Source: Telluribacter humicola (GTDB lineage Bacteria; Bacteroidota; Bacteroidia; Cytophagales; Spirosomataceae). From it: a stretch of DNA of 64,000 bases. Positions 16,482 to 25,003 of this stretch are shown piece after piece. A program made the position numbers and the translations under genes. Numbering within the stretch: the stretch's first letter is position 1; each line of letters begins with the position of its first letter. The notes under the pieces are model-generated. The model was not told where the DNA came from. It ran no database searches and saw nothing but the letters and a program-made list of their open reading frames with translations. The stretch lies in the NCBI RefSeq assembly GCF_017355935.1, contig NZ_JAFIQT010000003.1:193450-257449 (forward strand). The letters run 5' to 3'.

Positions 16482-17132
16482 ATGACACTCAAAAAATTAA
16501 AACCTTTTGCCGTTCTTGCTTTGGCTGGATCACTGTGGATCGGTTGCTCATCTAAAGAAGACCAGGATAAGTACGATAAATACTACGGTAGCGGCCGTCA
16601 GCACAGAGAAGAGGATGCTTCTACTAAAGCTGCCAACATAGATAAAATCAACCCTGACACTATTAATTCGCTTTCGGTAACGGATAATATGGCTGACCAG
16701 ACAGGGGGAGCCAGCGACGAACAGTTTGATTCGAATGTAGAAGTAGGTGGAAAAACGCAGGAGAATATCACTAAGAATACCACCGATGCTAATACTAAGG
16801 ATGTAAACGGCGCTGCAACTGCTGCTGCTGCCGGTAAAACTAACCAGGCAGCACAGCCTCAGGCGGCAGCTCAGAGGAAAGAGGTACCGGCTGATATAGC
16901 TGCTCTGCTAAACAAACATAGCTGTGCTGCCTGTCACCGTCCTTATGAGAAGCTGGTAGGTCCTGCTTACTCAGATGTAGCGAAGAGGAATTACTCAGCT
17001 GACCGGATTGTACAACTGGTCCATAAACCAGAGCCTTCAAACTGGCCTGATTATCCTCCGATGATGGCGCTGCCTAATGTACCCAAAGAAGATATAGTTA
17101 AACTAGCCAACTGGATTAACTCATTAAACTAA
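16482..17132 (+). CDS. c-type cytochrome lipoprotein
   Basis: The 216 residues begin with a lipoprotein signal (LAGSLWIGC, lipid-attached Cys22). A long Ser/Thr/Asn/Ala-rich linker (about 30-135) contains an alanine-rich tract. The C-terminal ~80 residues form a class I cytochrome c with the haem motif CAACH (residues 149-153) and a distal methionine in YPPMMALPNVP. It is probably an electron carrier tethered to the outer face of a membrane in the periplasm. The gene has its own terminator and ends 463 bp before nuoD. The partner oxidase or reductase is not in the window. Confidence 0.85.
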   Translation: MTLKKLKPFAVLALAGSLWIGCSSKEDQDKYDKYYGSGRQHREEDASTKAANIDKINPDTINSLSVTDNMADQTGGASDEQFDSNVEVGGKTQENITKNTTDANTKDVNGAATAAAAGKTNQAAQPQAAAQRKEVPADIAALLNKHSCAACHRPYEKLVGPAYSDVAKRNYSADRIVQLVHKPEPSNWPDYPPMMALPNVPKEDIVKLANWINSLN

Positions 17133-17191
17133 TCACTGGTAGTGCTTTTAACGTAAGACATTAATCGTATTCATAAGTGCCAGTTCAAGTT

Positions 17192-17229
17192 GAAGCTGCC
17201 CCTAGTCGACGGGGGCGGCTTCTTTTTTG
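17192..17229 (+). terminator. Terminator after the cytochrome gene
   Basis: An 11-bp stem (GAAGCTGCCCC with GGGGCGGCTTC, one G-U pair) spans 17192-17222 and is followed by a run of six T at 17224-17229. Confidence 0.88.
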
Positions 17230-17556
17230 TACCTGCTATCGTAGCCATCTACAAAAACACCCCGAAGGCAAGTGCCCCTGGGGTGTCCGCTTTACTCAAC
17301 GTTATGAATTCATTATCTTCAAAAGGCTGATAGCAAACTCATACTTACCAAAGTTGCCGAACCTCTTTGGCGGTAGGCCTGTTTTTTCGATGAACAGTAG
17401 ATTCTGGTCGCTTAATTACAGAAAATAAAGTCTTAATGAGCTATCCAGAAAGCTGGACCTTCCTGATTGACACAGCGATAGCTTATCATCTTTGCCTGGT
17501 ATATCCATGCAGTGCATATCCAAGCCGGGCATAACCATGCCAGGAATAATAATTCG
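17230..17556. other. Intergenic region upstream of nuoD with small palindromes
   Basis: No gene is convincing here. A hairpin with arms ACACCCC/GGGGTGT lies at 17258-17286 without a U-tract. An 11-bp palindrome (ATGCA, G, TGCAT) lies at 17507-17517, about 40 bp before the nuoD -7 box, in a stretch of CATGC/GCATAT half-sites. It could be an operator. Confidence 0.4.
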
Positions 17557-17564
17557 TATCTTTG
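17557..17564 (+). promoter_or_regulatory. -7 promoter element of nuoD
   Basis: TATCTTTG matches TAnnTTTG exactly and lies 32 bp upstream of the ATG at 17596. This supports that start rather than the earlier in-frame candidate at 17512, which would precede the promoter. Confidence 0.65.
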
Positions 17565-17595
17565 CCTATATCACCTGTATGGTAAGGTTATACCT

Positions 17596-18810
17596 ATGAA
17601 CTCAGTACAATACCAATATAAGCCGGAACACCTGGCGGTTTCGGAACCTAATAAGTACAACTCCTCGAACCTGCGTACCGAGGAAATGGTCCTCAGCATG
17701 GGACCACAACATCCCTCTACGCACGGAGTACTACGGCTGGAAGTAGTCACAGATGGGGAAGTAGTCGTAGATGTAGTTCCTCACCTGGGATACCTGCACC
17801 GTTGCTTCGAAAAACACGCTGAATCACTGCCCTTCAACCAGATTATTCCCTACGTAGATCGACTGGATTACCTGGGGGCCATGAACTCAGAACACGCCTA
17901 CGTCATGGGAGTGGAGCGGATGCTGGGCATTCAGGATGATATACCCAAGCGCGTCGAATATATACGGGTACTGGTAGCGGAGCTGAATCGTATTGCCTCC
18001 CACTTTATTGCCATTGGTACTTATGCCATGGACATCGGGGCCTACACGCCTTTCCTGTGGCTCGTTCGCGACCGCGAGCACATCCTGCGCATGCTGGAAT
18101 GGACCTGCGGCGCCCGCATGCTCTATAACTACATCTGGATCGGAGGCTTGTTTTATGACCTGCCGGTGGGATTTGAAGAGCGTTGCGCGGAGTTTGTGAA
18201 ATACCTCAGACCCAAGCTGCAGGAGCTTCAGCAGCTGGTTATTGATAATAAGATATTTATACAGCGTACGGCCAACGTGGGGGTACTTCCCCTGCCGGTA
18301 GCTATCAACTACGGTTGTACCGGGCCGGTACTTCGTGGCTCCGGCCTGCGCTACGACCTTCGCCGGGTGGATGGCTACTCGGTGTACCCGGAGCTGGACT
18401 TTGAAGTACCTATCGGCGAAGGCAAGGTAGGTACTCCCGGCGACTGCTGGGATCGTAACTGGGTGCGGGTCGCCGAATGCTGGGAGTCGCTGAAGATTAT
18501 TGAGCAGTGTCTGGACCAACTCAACGGCAACTACAAGCGCACACGCGACTTTGATCCGCAAGCGATGGTACCTAAAAAGATTCGCCCTAAGGCGATGGAT
18601 TTCTACTCCCGTGGTGAAAGTACCAAAGGCGAGCTGGGCTTTTTCTTCCGTACCGACGGGCGCTCTGATGTTCCTTTCCGCTGTAAGGCCCGCTCCTGCT
18701 GCTACCACAACCTCTCCGTCATTGGCGAAATATCTCGTGGCGGCCTGCTGGCCGACTTGGTAGCTAACATCGGATCAATAGATGTGGTGATGGGAGAAGT
18801 GGACAGGTAG
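17596..18810 (+). CDS. nuoD: NADH-quinone oxidoreductase subunit D
   Basis: This 404-residue subunit (49-kDa homologue) forms the quinone-binding cavity of respiratory complex I with NuoB. Diagnostic segments: [18 protein letters not shown] with the quinone-site His near the N-terminus, [20 protein letters not shown] with the conserved Tyr, [18 protein letters not shown], and the C-terminal [14 protein letters not shown]. Around residue 370 it reads [10 protein letters not shown], where many homologues have Pro-containing variants. No other nuo gene flanks it, although nuoD usually sits between nuoC and nuoE. A bidirectional terminator follows. Confidence 0.93.
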   Translation: MNSVQYQYKPEHLAVSEPNKYNSSNLRTEEMVLSMGPQHPSTHGVLRLEVVTDGEVVVDVVPHLGYLHRCFEKHAESLPFNQIIPYVDRLDYLGAMNSEHAYVMGVERMLGIQDDIPKRVEYIRVLVAELNRIASHFIAIGTYAMDIGAYTPFLWLVRDREHILRMLEWTCGARMLYNYIWIGGLFYDLPVGFEERCAEFVKYLRPKLQELQQLVIDNKIFIQRTANVGVLPLPVAINYGCTGPVLRGSGLRYDLRRVDGYSVYPELDFEVPIGEGKVGTPGDCWDRNWVRVAECWESLKIIEQCLDQLNGNYKRTRDFDPQAMVPKKIRPKAMDFYSRGESTKGELGFFFRTDGRSDVPFRCKARSCCYHNLSVIGEISRGGLLADLVANIGSIDVVMGEVDR

Positions 18811-18854
18811 ACGAATCCTGCAAGCTAATGTAGCATCAGACATTCCGGATAAAA

Positions 18855-18888
18855 GAAAGAAGCCACCGATCGTGCGGTGGCTTCTTTC
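18855..18888. terminator. Bidirectional terminator between nuoD and asd
   Basis: A 14-bp perfect stem (arms GAAAGAAGCCACCG and CGGTGGCTTCTTTC) with a 6-nt loop, with T-rich flanks on both strands, lies between two convergent genes. Confidence 0.9.
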
Positions 18889-18921
18889 ATAATTACTGGG
18901 TGTCAGATTGATGCGGCAAAG

Positions 18922-19932
18922 TTACACTTCTTCGGTAACTTCTACTAATTCGTTCTTCACTAAGTATTCAGCGATCTGTACGGCATTGGTGGCGGCTCCT
19001 TTACGGAGGTTATCAGCCACGATCCATAGGTTCAGGGTCTTGGGCTGCGACTCATCACGGCGGATACGTCCTACGAAAGTCTCGTCCTTACCGTGCGCCG
19101 TCAATGGCATTGGGTATACGAAGTTCTTTGGATCATCCTGTACCACTACACCCTCAGCCTGGCTCAGGAGGTTACGAACTTCGTCCAGATCAAATTCTTC
19201 TTCAAACTCAATATTAACGGCCTCGGAGTGTCCACCAATGGTCGGGATACGAACAGTCGTAGCAGTCACGGCGATGCTGTCATCACCCATGATCTTCTTG
19301 GTCTCGTTCGTCATCTTCATTTCTTCCTTGGTATAGCCATTGTCCAGGAACACGTCAATGTGTGGCAGTACGTTCAGGTCGATAGGGTGCGGATATACTT
19401 TCTGTACATCCTCTTTGCCTGTACGCTCAGCAAATAGCTGATCAACGGCCGCCTTACCCGTACCCGTTACGGACTGGTAGGTCGACACGACTACCCGCTT
19501 AATTTTATATTTCTGATGCAGGGGATTCATTACCACTACCATCTGTATAGTCGAACAGTTGGGGTTGGCAATGATCTTATCTTCTTTGGTCAGTGTATTA
19601 GCGTTGATCTCAGGTACTACCAGTTTCTTGGTAGGGTCCATGCGCCAGGCCGATGAGTTGTCCACTACGGTAATACCCGCTTCGGCAAACCGGGGAGCCA
19701 GGGACAGAGAGGTACCTCCACCGGCTGAGAATATCGCGATCGCAGGTTTGGCTGCAATGGCGTCCTCAAACCCTACTACCTTTATCTGTTTACCCTTAAA
19801 CGTGACTTCCTTACCAACTGATCTTTCGGAAGCAACGGCCAATAGTTCCGTTACGGGGAAGTTACGCTCTTCGAGCACTTTGAGGATTTCGCCGCCCACC
19901 AGACCGGTAGCGCCTACTACTGCGATTTTCAT
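18922..19932 (-). CDS. asd: Aspartate-semialdehyde dehydrogenase
   Basis: The enzyme reduces aspartyl-phosphate to aspartate semialdehyde on the route to lysine/diaminopimelate, threonine and methionine. The 336 residues start with the NADP-binding motif VVGATGLVGGEI. The catalytic cysteine is in NPNCSTIQM (about 126-134), followed by QSVTGTGKAAV and the substrate-binding RIPTIGGHSEAVN with the catalytic His. This is the standard length for the family. It has its own promoter and convergent terminator. Confidence 0.95.
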   Translation of the reverse strand: MKIAVVGATGLVGGEILKVLEERNFPVTELLAVASERSVGKEVTFKGKQIKVVGFEDAIAAKPAIAIFSAGGGTSLSLAPRFAEAGITVVDNSSAWRMDPTKKLVVPEINANTLTKEDKIIANPNCSTIQMVVVMNPLHQKYKIKRVVVSTYQSVTGTGKAAVDQLFAERTGKEDVQKVYPHPIDLNVLPHIDVFLDNGYTKEEMKMTNETKKIMGDDSIAVTATTVRIPTIGGHSEAVNIEFEEEFDLDEVRNLLSQAEGVVVQDDPKNFVYPMPLTAHGKDETFVGRIRRDESQPKTLNLWIVADNLRKGAATNAVQIAEYLVKNELVEVTEEV

Positions 19933-19982
19933 TTTTACTAAAGATTTGGGTAAAACATGAATAGATTCATTAAAAATTGGCG

Positions 19983-19990
19983 CAAAATTA
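19983..19990 (-). promoter_or_regulatory. -7 promoter element of asd
   Basis: On the minus strand TAATTTTG matches TAnnTTTG exactly, about 50 bp before the asd start. TTTG-like sequences lie further upstream but not at ideal spacing. Confidence 0.6.
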
Positions 19991-20084
19991 CGAAGAATAT
20001 CAAAACAAATACGATGAGCGTCAGGGAATTTGTTTTGGTAGCAGCCTCTGAAATTTTCTGAGATAAAGATTCCCTTCCCTATTC

Positions 20085-20663
20085 CTACCAGCGCCAGGTA
20101 TTTTGCGGTGTCAGGCAGTAGTCGAGTCGTACATCATACTCGTCAATATCTTCTATTTGGGGGATAGGTTCAAAAAGAGACACCCCTATTTTCAGAGCAT
20201 CAGGACGGCATAAGGGTAAGAATCGATCGTAGTAGCCACCCCCATACCCCACCCGGTAACCCAACTGATCAAAAGCCAGCAGAGGTATGATTATTGCATC
20301 CAGCAACTCAGGCTCTATGGGCTGTGACGTATGCGGATCGGGTTCGGCTATCCCCCAGCGGTTGATGAGGAGTGGTGTCTCTGATGTAAAAAGGAAGTGC
20401 TCCATGAGGCGGGTGCCCGGTACCACCCGGGGTACTACCAGCTGTACTTCCGGAAACTGAGCCTTTATAGCTTCGCCAATGAGGAGAGTATCTATTTCAT
20501 TCCGCACTATATACGGCAGGAAAATATGCAAGTGGTAGGGCGGCTTCTGAGCCAGTAGCTGAATGAGCCTGTCCGCTATCTTCATACTATCCTCCCGTAC
20601 TTCCTCAATAGTAAGCTCTTTTCTTTTTTCAAGATACTGGACACGTAAAGAAGCTTTATCCAT
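20085..20663 (-). CDS. 5-formyltetrahydrofolate cyclo-ligase
   Basis: The enzyme converts 5-formyl-THF to 5,10-methenyl-THF with ATP, clearing an inhibitory folate. The 192 residues show the basic N-terminal helix (KASLRVQYLEKRKEL), the central NRWGIAEPDP and the C-terminal nucleotide-binding signature LGYRVGYGGGYYDRFLP. Its ATG directly follows the bshC stop codon, so the two are cotranscribed and probably translationally coupled. Confidence 0.92.
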   Translation of the reverse strand: MDKASLRVQYLEKRKELTIEEVREDSMKIADRLIQLLAQKPPYHLHIFLPYIVRNEIDTLLIGEAIKAQFPEVQLVVPRVVPGTRLMEHFLFTSETPLLINRWGIAEPDPHTSQPIEPELLDAIIIPLLAFDQLGYRVGYGGGYYDRFLPLCRPDALKIGVSLFEPIPQIEDIDEYDVRLDYCLTPQNTWRW

Positions 20664-22271
20664 TTAGCTTTCCAGCAGAATATTGAATTTGAAGTCCAGC
20701 GGCTCCAGCATGTCAAATAGCTCTTTCAGGAAGTTACGGTTATTCAGGTAGAAGTTCAGGAAGTTATCGGTGCGCTCCTGGGGCGTACCATTTGGGAAGA
20801 ACGTATCCAGCAGGTTCTGTAACTGATGGAGTTCTATCTCGTGCTTCCGCTCTTCGGCTTTCCGGATTCGTTTCTCAAGGTGTTCGAGCGACTTGTAGAG
20901 GCGAGCCCGCTCGGCCAGTACCGCGCCTTCCATGGTTTGGTCTACCGCTACGGCCTTCGCTACTACTCTTTGCAATACCTCATCAAAGGCTTCCTTCTCC
21001 GCATTCAGAGAAAGCGTGTGCTCCGAATGGCGCTCTACGTACGACTTGCGAAGGGCTATTCGATCCGTAAACAGCTCCTCATAGGTCAGTCCCAGCTTCT
21101 TCATGCGTTTGCAGCTGGGGGTAGTTACGTACAGCGCAAAGTTGCGGGGAACCAGCATTGGGAATGGCGTCTGGTAGTGGTCAAACACCCCTTTGAGCTG
21201 CATCCAGTAAGGTATCTCCGAAGGACCTCCCACGTAGGCCAGGTTAGGTAGTATTACTTCCTGGTACAGCGGACGCAGTACCACGTTAGGACTGAATCGC
21301 TCCGGATGGCTCCCGGCTTCCTGTAGTATTTCTTCCTTAGTAAAAGTAAGATTTGTCTTCAGTACCCGGTAGGTACCCTCCTCACAGACGATACGCTCAC
21401 GCAGGTCATCTTTCAGGTAGAAGAGGTTGATCTCACGGGCAGTTACCGGTGTGTGGTACCCCAGGGCTTCCAGTTGGGCCGAGGTATCGGCTACCCGTGC
21501 TCCTGAAACCTGGTTGACCAGTTCATCCTGGATAACCGGCAAAAAATGTTGTTTCAGACCGGCATCATCCGCATCCAGAGTTATCAGCCCTTCCTTACCA
21601 AACAGCGCGTGCATGTAACATCGAACGGCATCGGCCAGAGTATCATGCTTAAGGTAAGCCTTCTCAAAAAAAGGAATCCCAGCGGGGAGCAGTTTCAGTA
21701 GAGTCTCCAGCTCCTTTGGATTTAGCCGACCTACGGCTCCCTGGTGCTCTCCGGCCCAGGTATACTTCTTGCCGAACAGACGGAAGGAAGCAATCTCTTC
21801 GAAGTCATGGTCTTCGGTAGCCATCCAGTAGACAGGTACAAAGGTACAGTCCGGGTAAGCTTCCTGTAGCTGGCGTGCCAGCTTGATGGTCGTAACCAAC
21901 TTATAGATGACAAACAGAGGACCTGTAAAAATACTTAACTGATGTCCCGTAGTAACGGTGAATGTATTTTCATTCAGCAATACCGAGAAATCAGGGGCAT
22001 TGTCAATATCCTTATACTGCCGCGTCAGGGCCTCTACCAGCGTCTGGCGTACAGCCGGACTAAACTGCTTTTTACGCTCAATAACCTCCTTCGCATTGGA
22101 AACCGTAGGAAAAACCGAATAGAAGTCCTTGAGCTCAGGTTTTTGATCCAGATAATCTAATAAAAAGGCAGGAAATTGATCCGTGGTGCGCAGATCGACG
22201 GAATGAAGCGTCATGGAACGTTTGTTGTATTCGGGCTGCTGACGAGATAGAGTAGTTTCTGTTTCCATCAA
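20664..22271 (-). CDS. bshC: Bacillithiol biosynthesis cysteine-adding enzyme BshC
   Basis: BshC adds cysteine to glucosaminyl-malate in the last step of bacillithiol synthesis, a thiol redox buffer also found in Bacteroidota. The 535-residue protein has the family core TVTTGHQLSIFTGPLFVIYK and VPVYWMATEDHDFEEIA, a coiled-coil segment (about 440-500, ERARLYKSLEHLEKRIRKAE) and a C-terminal NNRNFLKELFDML. The start could also be an internal ATG (MTLHSVDL) 19 codons in. bshA and bshB are not in this window. Confidence 0.92.
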   Translation of the reverse strand: MMETETTLSRQQPEYNKRSMTLHSVDLRTTDQFPAFLLDYLDQKPELKDFYSVFPTVSNAKEVIERKKQFSPAVRQTLVEALTRQYKDIDNAPDFSVLLNENTFTVTTGHQLSIFTGPLFVIYKLVTTIKLARQLQEAYPDCTFVPVYWMATEDHDFEEIASFRLFGKKYTWAGEHQGAVGRLNPKELETLLKLLPAGIPFFEKAYLKHDTLADAVRCYMHALFGKEGLITLDADDAGLKQHFLPVIQDELVNQVSGARVADTSAQLEALGYHTPVTAREINLFYLKDDLRERIVCEEGTYRVLKTNLTFTKEEILQEAGSHPERFSPNVVLRPLYQEVILPNLAYVGGPSEIPYWMQLKGVFDHYQTPFPMLVPRNFALYVTTPSCKRMKKLGLTYEELFTDRIALRKSYVERHSEHTLSLNAEKEAFDEVLQRVVAKAVAVDQTMEGAVLAERARLYKSLEHLEKRIRKAEERKHEIELHQLQNLLDTFFPNGTPQERTDNFLNFYLNNRNFLKELFDMLEPLDFKFNILLES

Positions 22272-22633
22272 AGTTGACTATTGTACTAAAACCAAGCGGC
22301 TTTTGGTAAAGTTTCGGGGCTTGCTTATTTCATAACTCAGACCCCCGTCTGTATTATTTTCTTTACTATACGATACTCTTATGCAGGTATAGTATTGCCC
22401 CTGCTAAGTTATCTTAATTTATAGAAAGAATATCTCATCCAACCTTCATAAATATGAGGATAGGTACTCTATACCCGAAAGTTGATAATGTAAAGAGTGT
22501 CGTAGCGGTTTTCGATATACTTCTAAAAGCTCTTAGCTAACTACAATTTCTTCCTGATTAGTACATGAGCTACTCTGCACTTTCCGTTGGCTAAAAAAAA
22601 ATAAGTTTCTCTATATACTATAATTGTTTATCA
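22272..22633. other. AT-rich divergent intergenic region
   Basis: About 360 bp between bshC (-) and the tail-collar cassette (+). It must carry the bshC promoter and the upstream part of the cassette promoter. I see no reading frame, RNA or strong hairpin. Its AT content is clearly higher than that of the flanking genes. Confidence 0.55.
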
Positions 22634-22641
22634 TATATTTG
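22634..22641 (+). promoter_or_regulatory. -7 promoter element of the tail-collar cassette
   Basis: TATATTTG matches TAnnTTTG exactly and lies 18 bp upstream of the chosen GTG start. It falls inside the longer reading frame that begins at 22624, which argues against that earlier start. Confidence 0.65.
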
Positions 22642-22659
22642 GTATTTAAACCCTTGAAA

Positions 22660-23313
22660 GTGAAACGTAGAACCTTCCTCAGTGCCTCAGCAGTAAGCTT
22701 AGTCGGTGCACTCAAAGCCTCGGCTATACCTCTGAATTTCCTTCCTTTACAGCATCAGTGGCTTACTTCCTATCTTGAAGTCATAGGTGCTACATCCGTA
22801 AATCGTTTACTAACGACTGACCAGGAGCTAGACTCACAGCTACAGGCAAATGCCCAATCCTTCTACAGTTTGGGCTACAAAGCCTTTGGGTCAACACTCT
22901 ACTATACAAGCAAGGACAAAGTAGCCCTATACCCTCTGGCACTCCACAGCCCCAGCGCAGGTATTATTGACCTGACTGTGCTATTCTTCCGAAATGATGC
23001 TTCTACTGACTACACCTGGAAATATACCCATACTTTCTCGGGCTTCGAGCTGGAAGCTATTGCTCAGGCAATAAACCAACTGCCTGCACAACCGGAAGAG
23101 CAGGAAGCTATTGCTATGTTTGTGCCCATTTATGAATTACCGCACCAGAGAAAACCATACAAATTTAAGACTGCTTCGGGCCATATAGAACTGATAGTAA
23201 AGATTGAAGAAGGTAAAAACACCATGGATTTTAAACTGGTCAGGGATAACTCCCTATTAGTAGCTACTCGCTTTACTTCCAGACATTCTCTTTGTTGTAA
23301 TTCACTCGCTTAA
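22660..23313 (+). CDS. Tat-signal secreted protein of unknown function, first gene of the tail-collar cassette
   Basis: With a GTG start at 22660 the 217-residue protein begins MKRRTFLSASAVSLVGALK, a twin-arginine (Tat) type signal peptide. The earlier in-frame start at 22624 would add 12 hydrophobic residues and precede the promoter. The mature part shows no family I recognise. It is a soluble alpha/beta-looking sequence with ELEAIAQAINQLP, PEEQEAIAMFVPIYELP and GHIELIVKIEEG, and ends in RHSLCCNSLA. It sits 29 bp before the first collar gene on the same strand and is thus probably part of that operon. Confidence 0.7.
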   Translation: MKRRTFLSASAVSLVGALKASAIPLNFLPLQHQWLTSYLEVIGATSVNRLLTTDQELDSQLQANAQSFYSLGYKAFGSTLYYTSKDKVALYPLALHSPSAGIIDLTVLFFRNDASTDYTWKYTHTFSGFELEAIAQAINQLPAQPEEQEAIAMFVPIYELPHQRKPYKFKTASGHIELIVKIEEGKNTMDFKLVRDNSLLVATRFTSRHSLCCNSLA

Positions 23314-23342
23314 CTAGTACTAACCTTAACCTCCCTGAACCT

Positions 23343-23864
23343 ATGGCCGAACCTTACCTATCCGAAATCAAAATAGTAAGTTTCAATTTTCCACCTAAGG
23401 GGTGGGCTCACTGCAATGGACAATTGCTACCCATCAACCAAAACCAGGCGCTATTTTCTCTGTTAGGTACTACCTACGGCGGCAATGGACAAACTAACTT
23501 TGCATTACCGAATTTTCAGGGGAGGGTCCCTATCCATTTTGGTAATACGAATACCTTAGGAACAACTGGTGGAGAAGAGTTTCATACCGTCACTACCTCT
23601 GAGCTGCCCCAGCATACACATCAGTTCAATGCCGTAAGTACAACCAGCTTTGCCTCCAATACCAATTCACCTATAGGAACCTACTTCTCCACTACTAATC
23701 CGAACCAGCTGTATCGGTCGGCCGGAGGTAATACACAACTCACCACCCTTACTCCGGCCAGTATCAGTAATGTAGGTGGAAGTCAGCCACACGAAAATCG
23801 GCAACCCTATCTGGTGTTAAATTTCATTATAGCCCTACAGGGAATATTTCCTACTAGAAATTAA
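23343..23864 (+). CDS. Phage tail collar domain protein (MdpB-like), copy 1
   Basis: This 173-residue protein has the tail-collar fold known from phage short tail fibres and from the microcystin-dependent protein MdpB of cyanobacteria. Its N-terminal half shows GWAHCNGQLLPINQN, LLGTTYGGNGQTNFALP and NFQGRVPIH. A His-rich strand (PQHTHQF) resembles the metal-binding HxH of phage fibre tips. The C-terminus reads GGSQPHENRQPYLVLNFIIA. There is no signal peptide. It is followed after 33 bp by a paralogue. The role outside phage is not established; adhesion or ligand binding is a guess from the fold. Confidence 0.85.
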   Translation: MAEPYLSEIKIVSFNFPPKGWAHCNGQLLPINQNQALFSLLGTTYGGNGQTNFALPNFQGRVPIHFGNTNTLGTTGGEEFHTVTTSELPQHTHQFNAVSTTSFASNTNSPIGTYFSTTNPNQLYRSAGGNTQLTTLTPASISNVGGSQPHENRQPYLVLNFIIALQGIFPTRN

Positions 23865-23897
23865 ACAGATCAAGTTAACTTAAATCCGTATTGGGTC

Positions 23898-24413
23898 ATG
23901 GCTGCTTATATAGGTGAAATAAGGATGTTTGCGGGTACTTTTGCCCCTGCTGGTTGGGCTATTTGTGATGGGAGATCGCTGCTCATTAGCGAATATGATG
24001 CACTTTATACCTTAATCGGTACTCTTTACGGAGGTGATGGTACGAACAATTTCAATTTGCCTGATTTGCGGGGAAGAGTACCTGTTCATATGAAAACAGT
24101 ATCTGGCGGTTTGAGTTACCAAATTGGTGAAATGGCAGGTGTAGAATCTGTGACTCTTACTACTCAGCAAATTCCTGTTCATAATCACGCGGTGGTAGTT
24201 TCCACCGCCACTGCCGATTCAACGCTGCCTACAAATAGTTTCATAGGGAAATCCAACGATGTAGATATATTCTATGAGGATAATCCCAACCAAAATATGA
24301 ATCCCGGAAGCATAAGTCCTATTGGAGGGTCGCAACCCCACGACAACATGCAGCCATACCTCTGTATCAACTTCATTATTTCTTTGGAGGGCATTTTTCC
24401 AACTCAATCATAG
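23898..24413 (+). CDS. Phage tail collar domain protein (MdpB-like), copy 2
   Basis: This 171-residue paralogue of its neighbours shows GWAICDGRSLLISEYDALY, LIGTLYGGDGTNNFNLP, DLRGRVPVH, PVHNHAV and the C-terminal GGSQPHDNMQPYLCINFII. It has the best match to the general family pattern (LPDLRGR). The region between the His motif and the C-terminal strand is variable, as in phage fibre tips where ligand specificity lies. It has no signal peptide. The gene is in the same operon, 55 bp before copy 3. Confidence 0.85.
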   Translation: MAAYIGEIRMFAGTFAPAGWAICDGRSLLISEYDALYTLIGTLYGGDGTNNFNLPDLRGRVPVHMKTVSGGLSYQIGEMAGVESVTLTTQQIPVHNHAVVVSTATADSTLPTNSFIGKSNDVDIFYEDNPNQNMNPGSISPIGGSQPHDNMQPYLCINFIISLEGIFPTQS

Positions 24414-24468
24414 AAATTCTTTCTGCCATCGACCCTGACCTATTTTTACTATATAACCCTTCATAGTT

Positions 24469-24990
24469 ATGTCTGATCAATTTCTAGCCGAAATAAGAAT
24501 ATTCCCTTTTAATTTCGCTCCTACAGGCTGGGCTTTCTGCCATGGACAACTAATACCCTTATCACAGAATACCGCCCTGTATGCCTTATTAGGTACTATC
24601 TATGGTGGCGATGGTAAAAGTACTTTTGCGTTGCCCAATATGATCGACTCAGTACCTGTGCAGCCTGGTCAAGGACAGGGACTAACATATCGAAGCCAGG
24701 GAGAGACATCGGGGGCTTCCACTCTTACTTTACTTCAGTCCGAAATACCAGTTCATACTCATAATGTCAGGGTTATGAATGAAGAAGCTAATGATAATCT
24801 GCCTGCACCCAGTACCGCCATTACTTCCTCTGCCCGCGGTAATGTTTATAGTACCGCGCCACCAAATACGGCTTTCCATCCTGCCAGTCTCAGTGCAACC
24901 GGAAGCTCTTTACCCCACAATAATATGATGCCTTACCTGACCGTAAACTTCTGTATAGCTCTGCAGGGAGTCTTTCCACCGAGGGCTTAA
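24469..24990 (+). CDS. Phage tail collar domain protein (MdpB-like), copy 3
   Basis: The 173 residues include GWAFCHGQLIPLSQNTALY, LLGTIYGGDGKSTFALP, PVHTHNV and GSSLPHNNMMPYLTVNFCIA. The segment that reads QGRVPIH or RGRVPVH in the two other copies is IDSVPVQ here, so the conserved Gly-Arg is lost and a Gln/Gly-rich loop (PGQGQGL) follows. This suggests a specialised subunit rather than a simple duplicate. It is 13 bp upstream of the acetyltransferase gene. Confidence 0.85.
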   Translation: MSDQFLAEIRIFPFNFAPTGWAFCHGQLIPLSQNTALYALLGTIYGGDGKSTFALPNMIDSVPVQPGQGQGLTYRSQGETSGASTLTLLQSEIPVHTHNVRVMNEEANDNLPAPSTAITSSARGNVYSTAPPNTAFHPASLSATGSSLPHNNMMPYLTVNFCIALQGVFPPRA

Positions 24991-25003
24991 CCGTTGATTG
25001 CAA

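Noticed and set aside
17177-17428. Possible 83-residue gene after the cytochrome gene
   Set aside because: It contains the cytochrome terminator and a second hairpin and has no recognisable sequence.
17887-18708. 273-codon minus-strand frame opposite nuoD
   Set aside because: It lies fully inside a well-conserved nuoD reading frame and encodes no recognisable protein; it is a shadow of codon bias.
23343-24990. Prophage or contractile injection system
   Set aside because: Only the tail-collar fold is phage-like. No tube, sheath, baseplate, capsid, terminase, integrase or lysis gene is present in the flanking 10 kb on either side.
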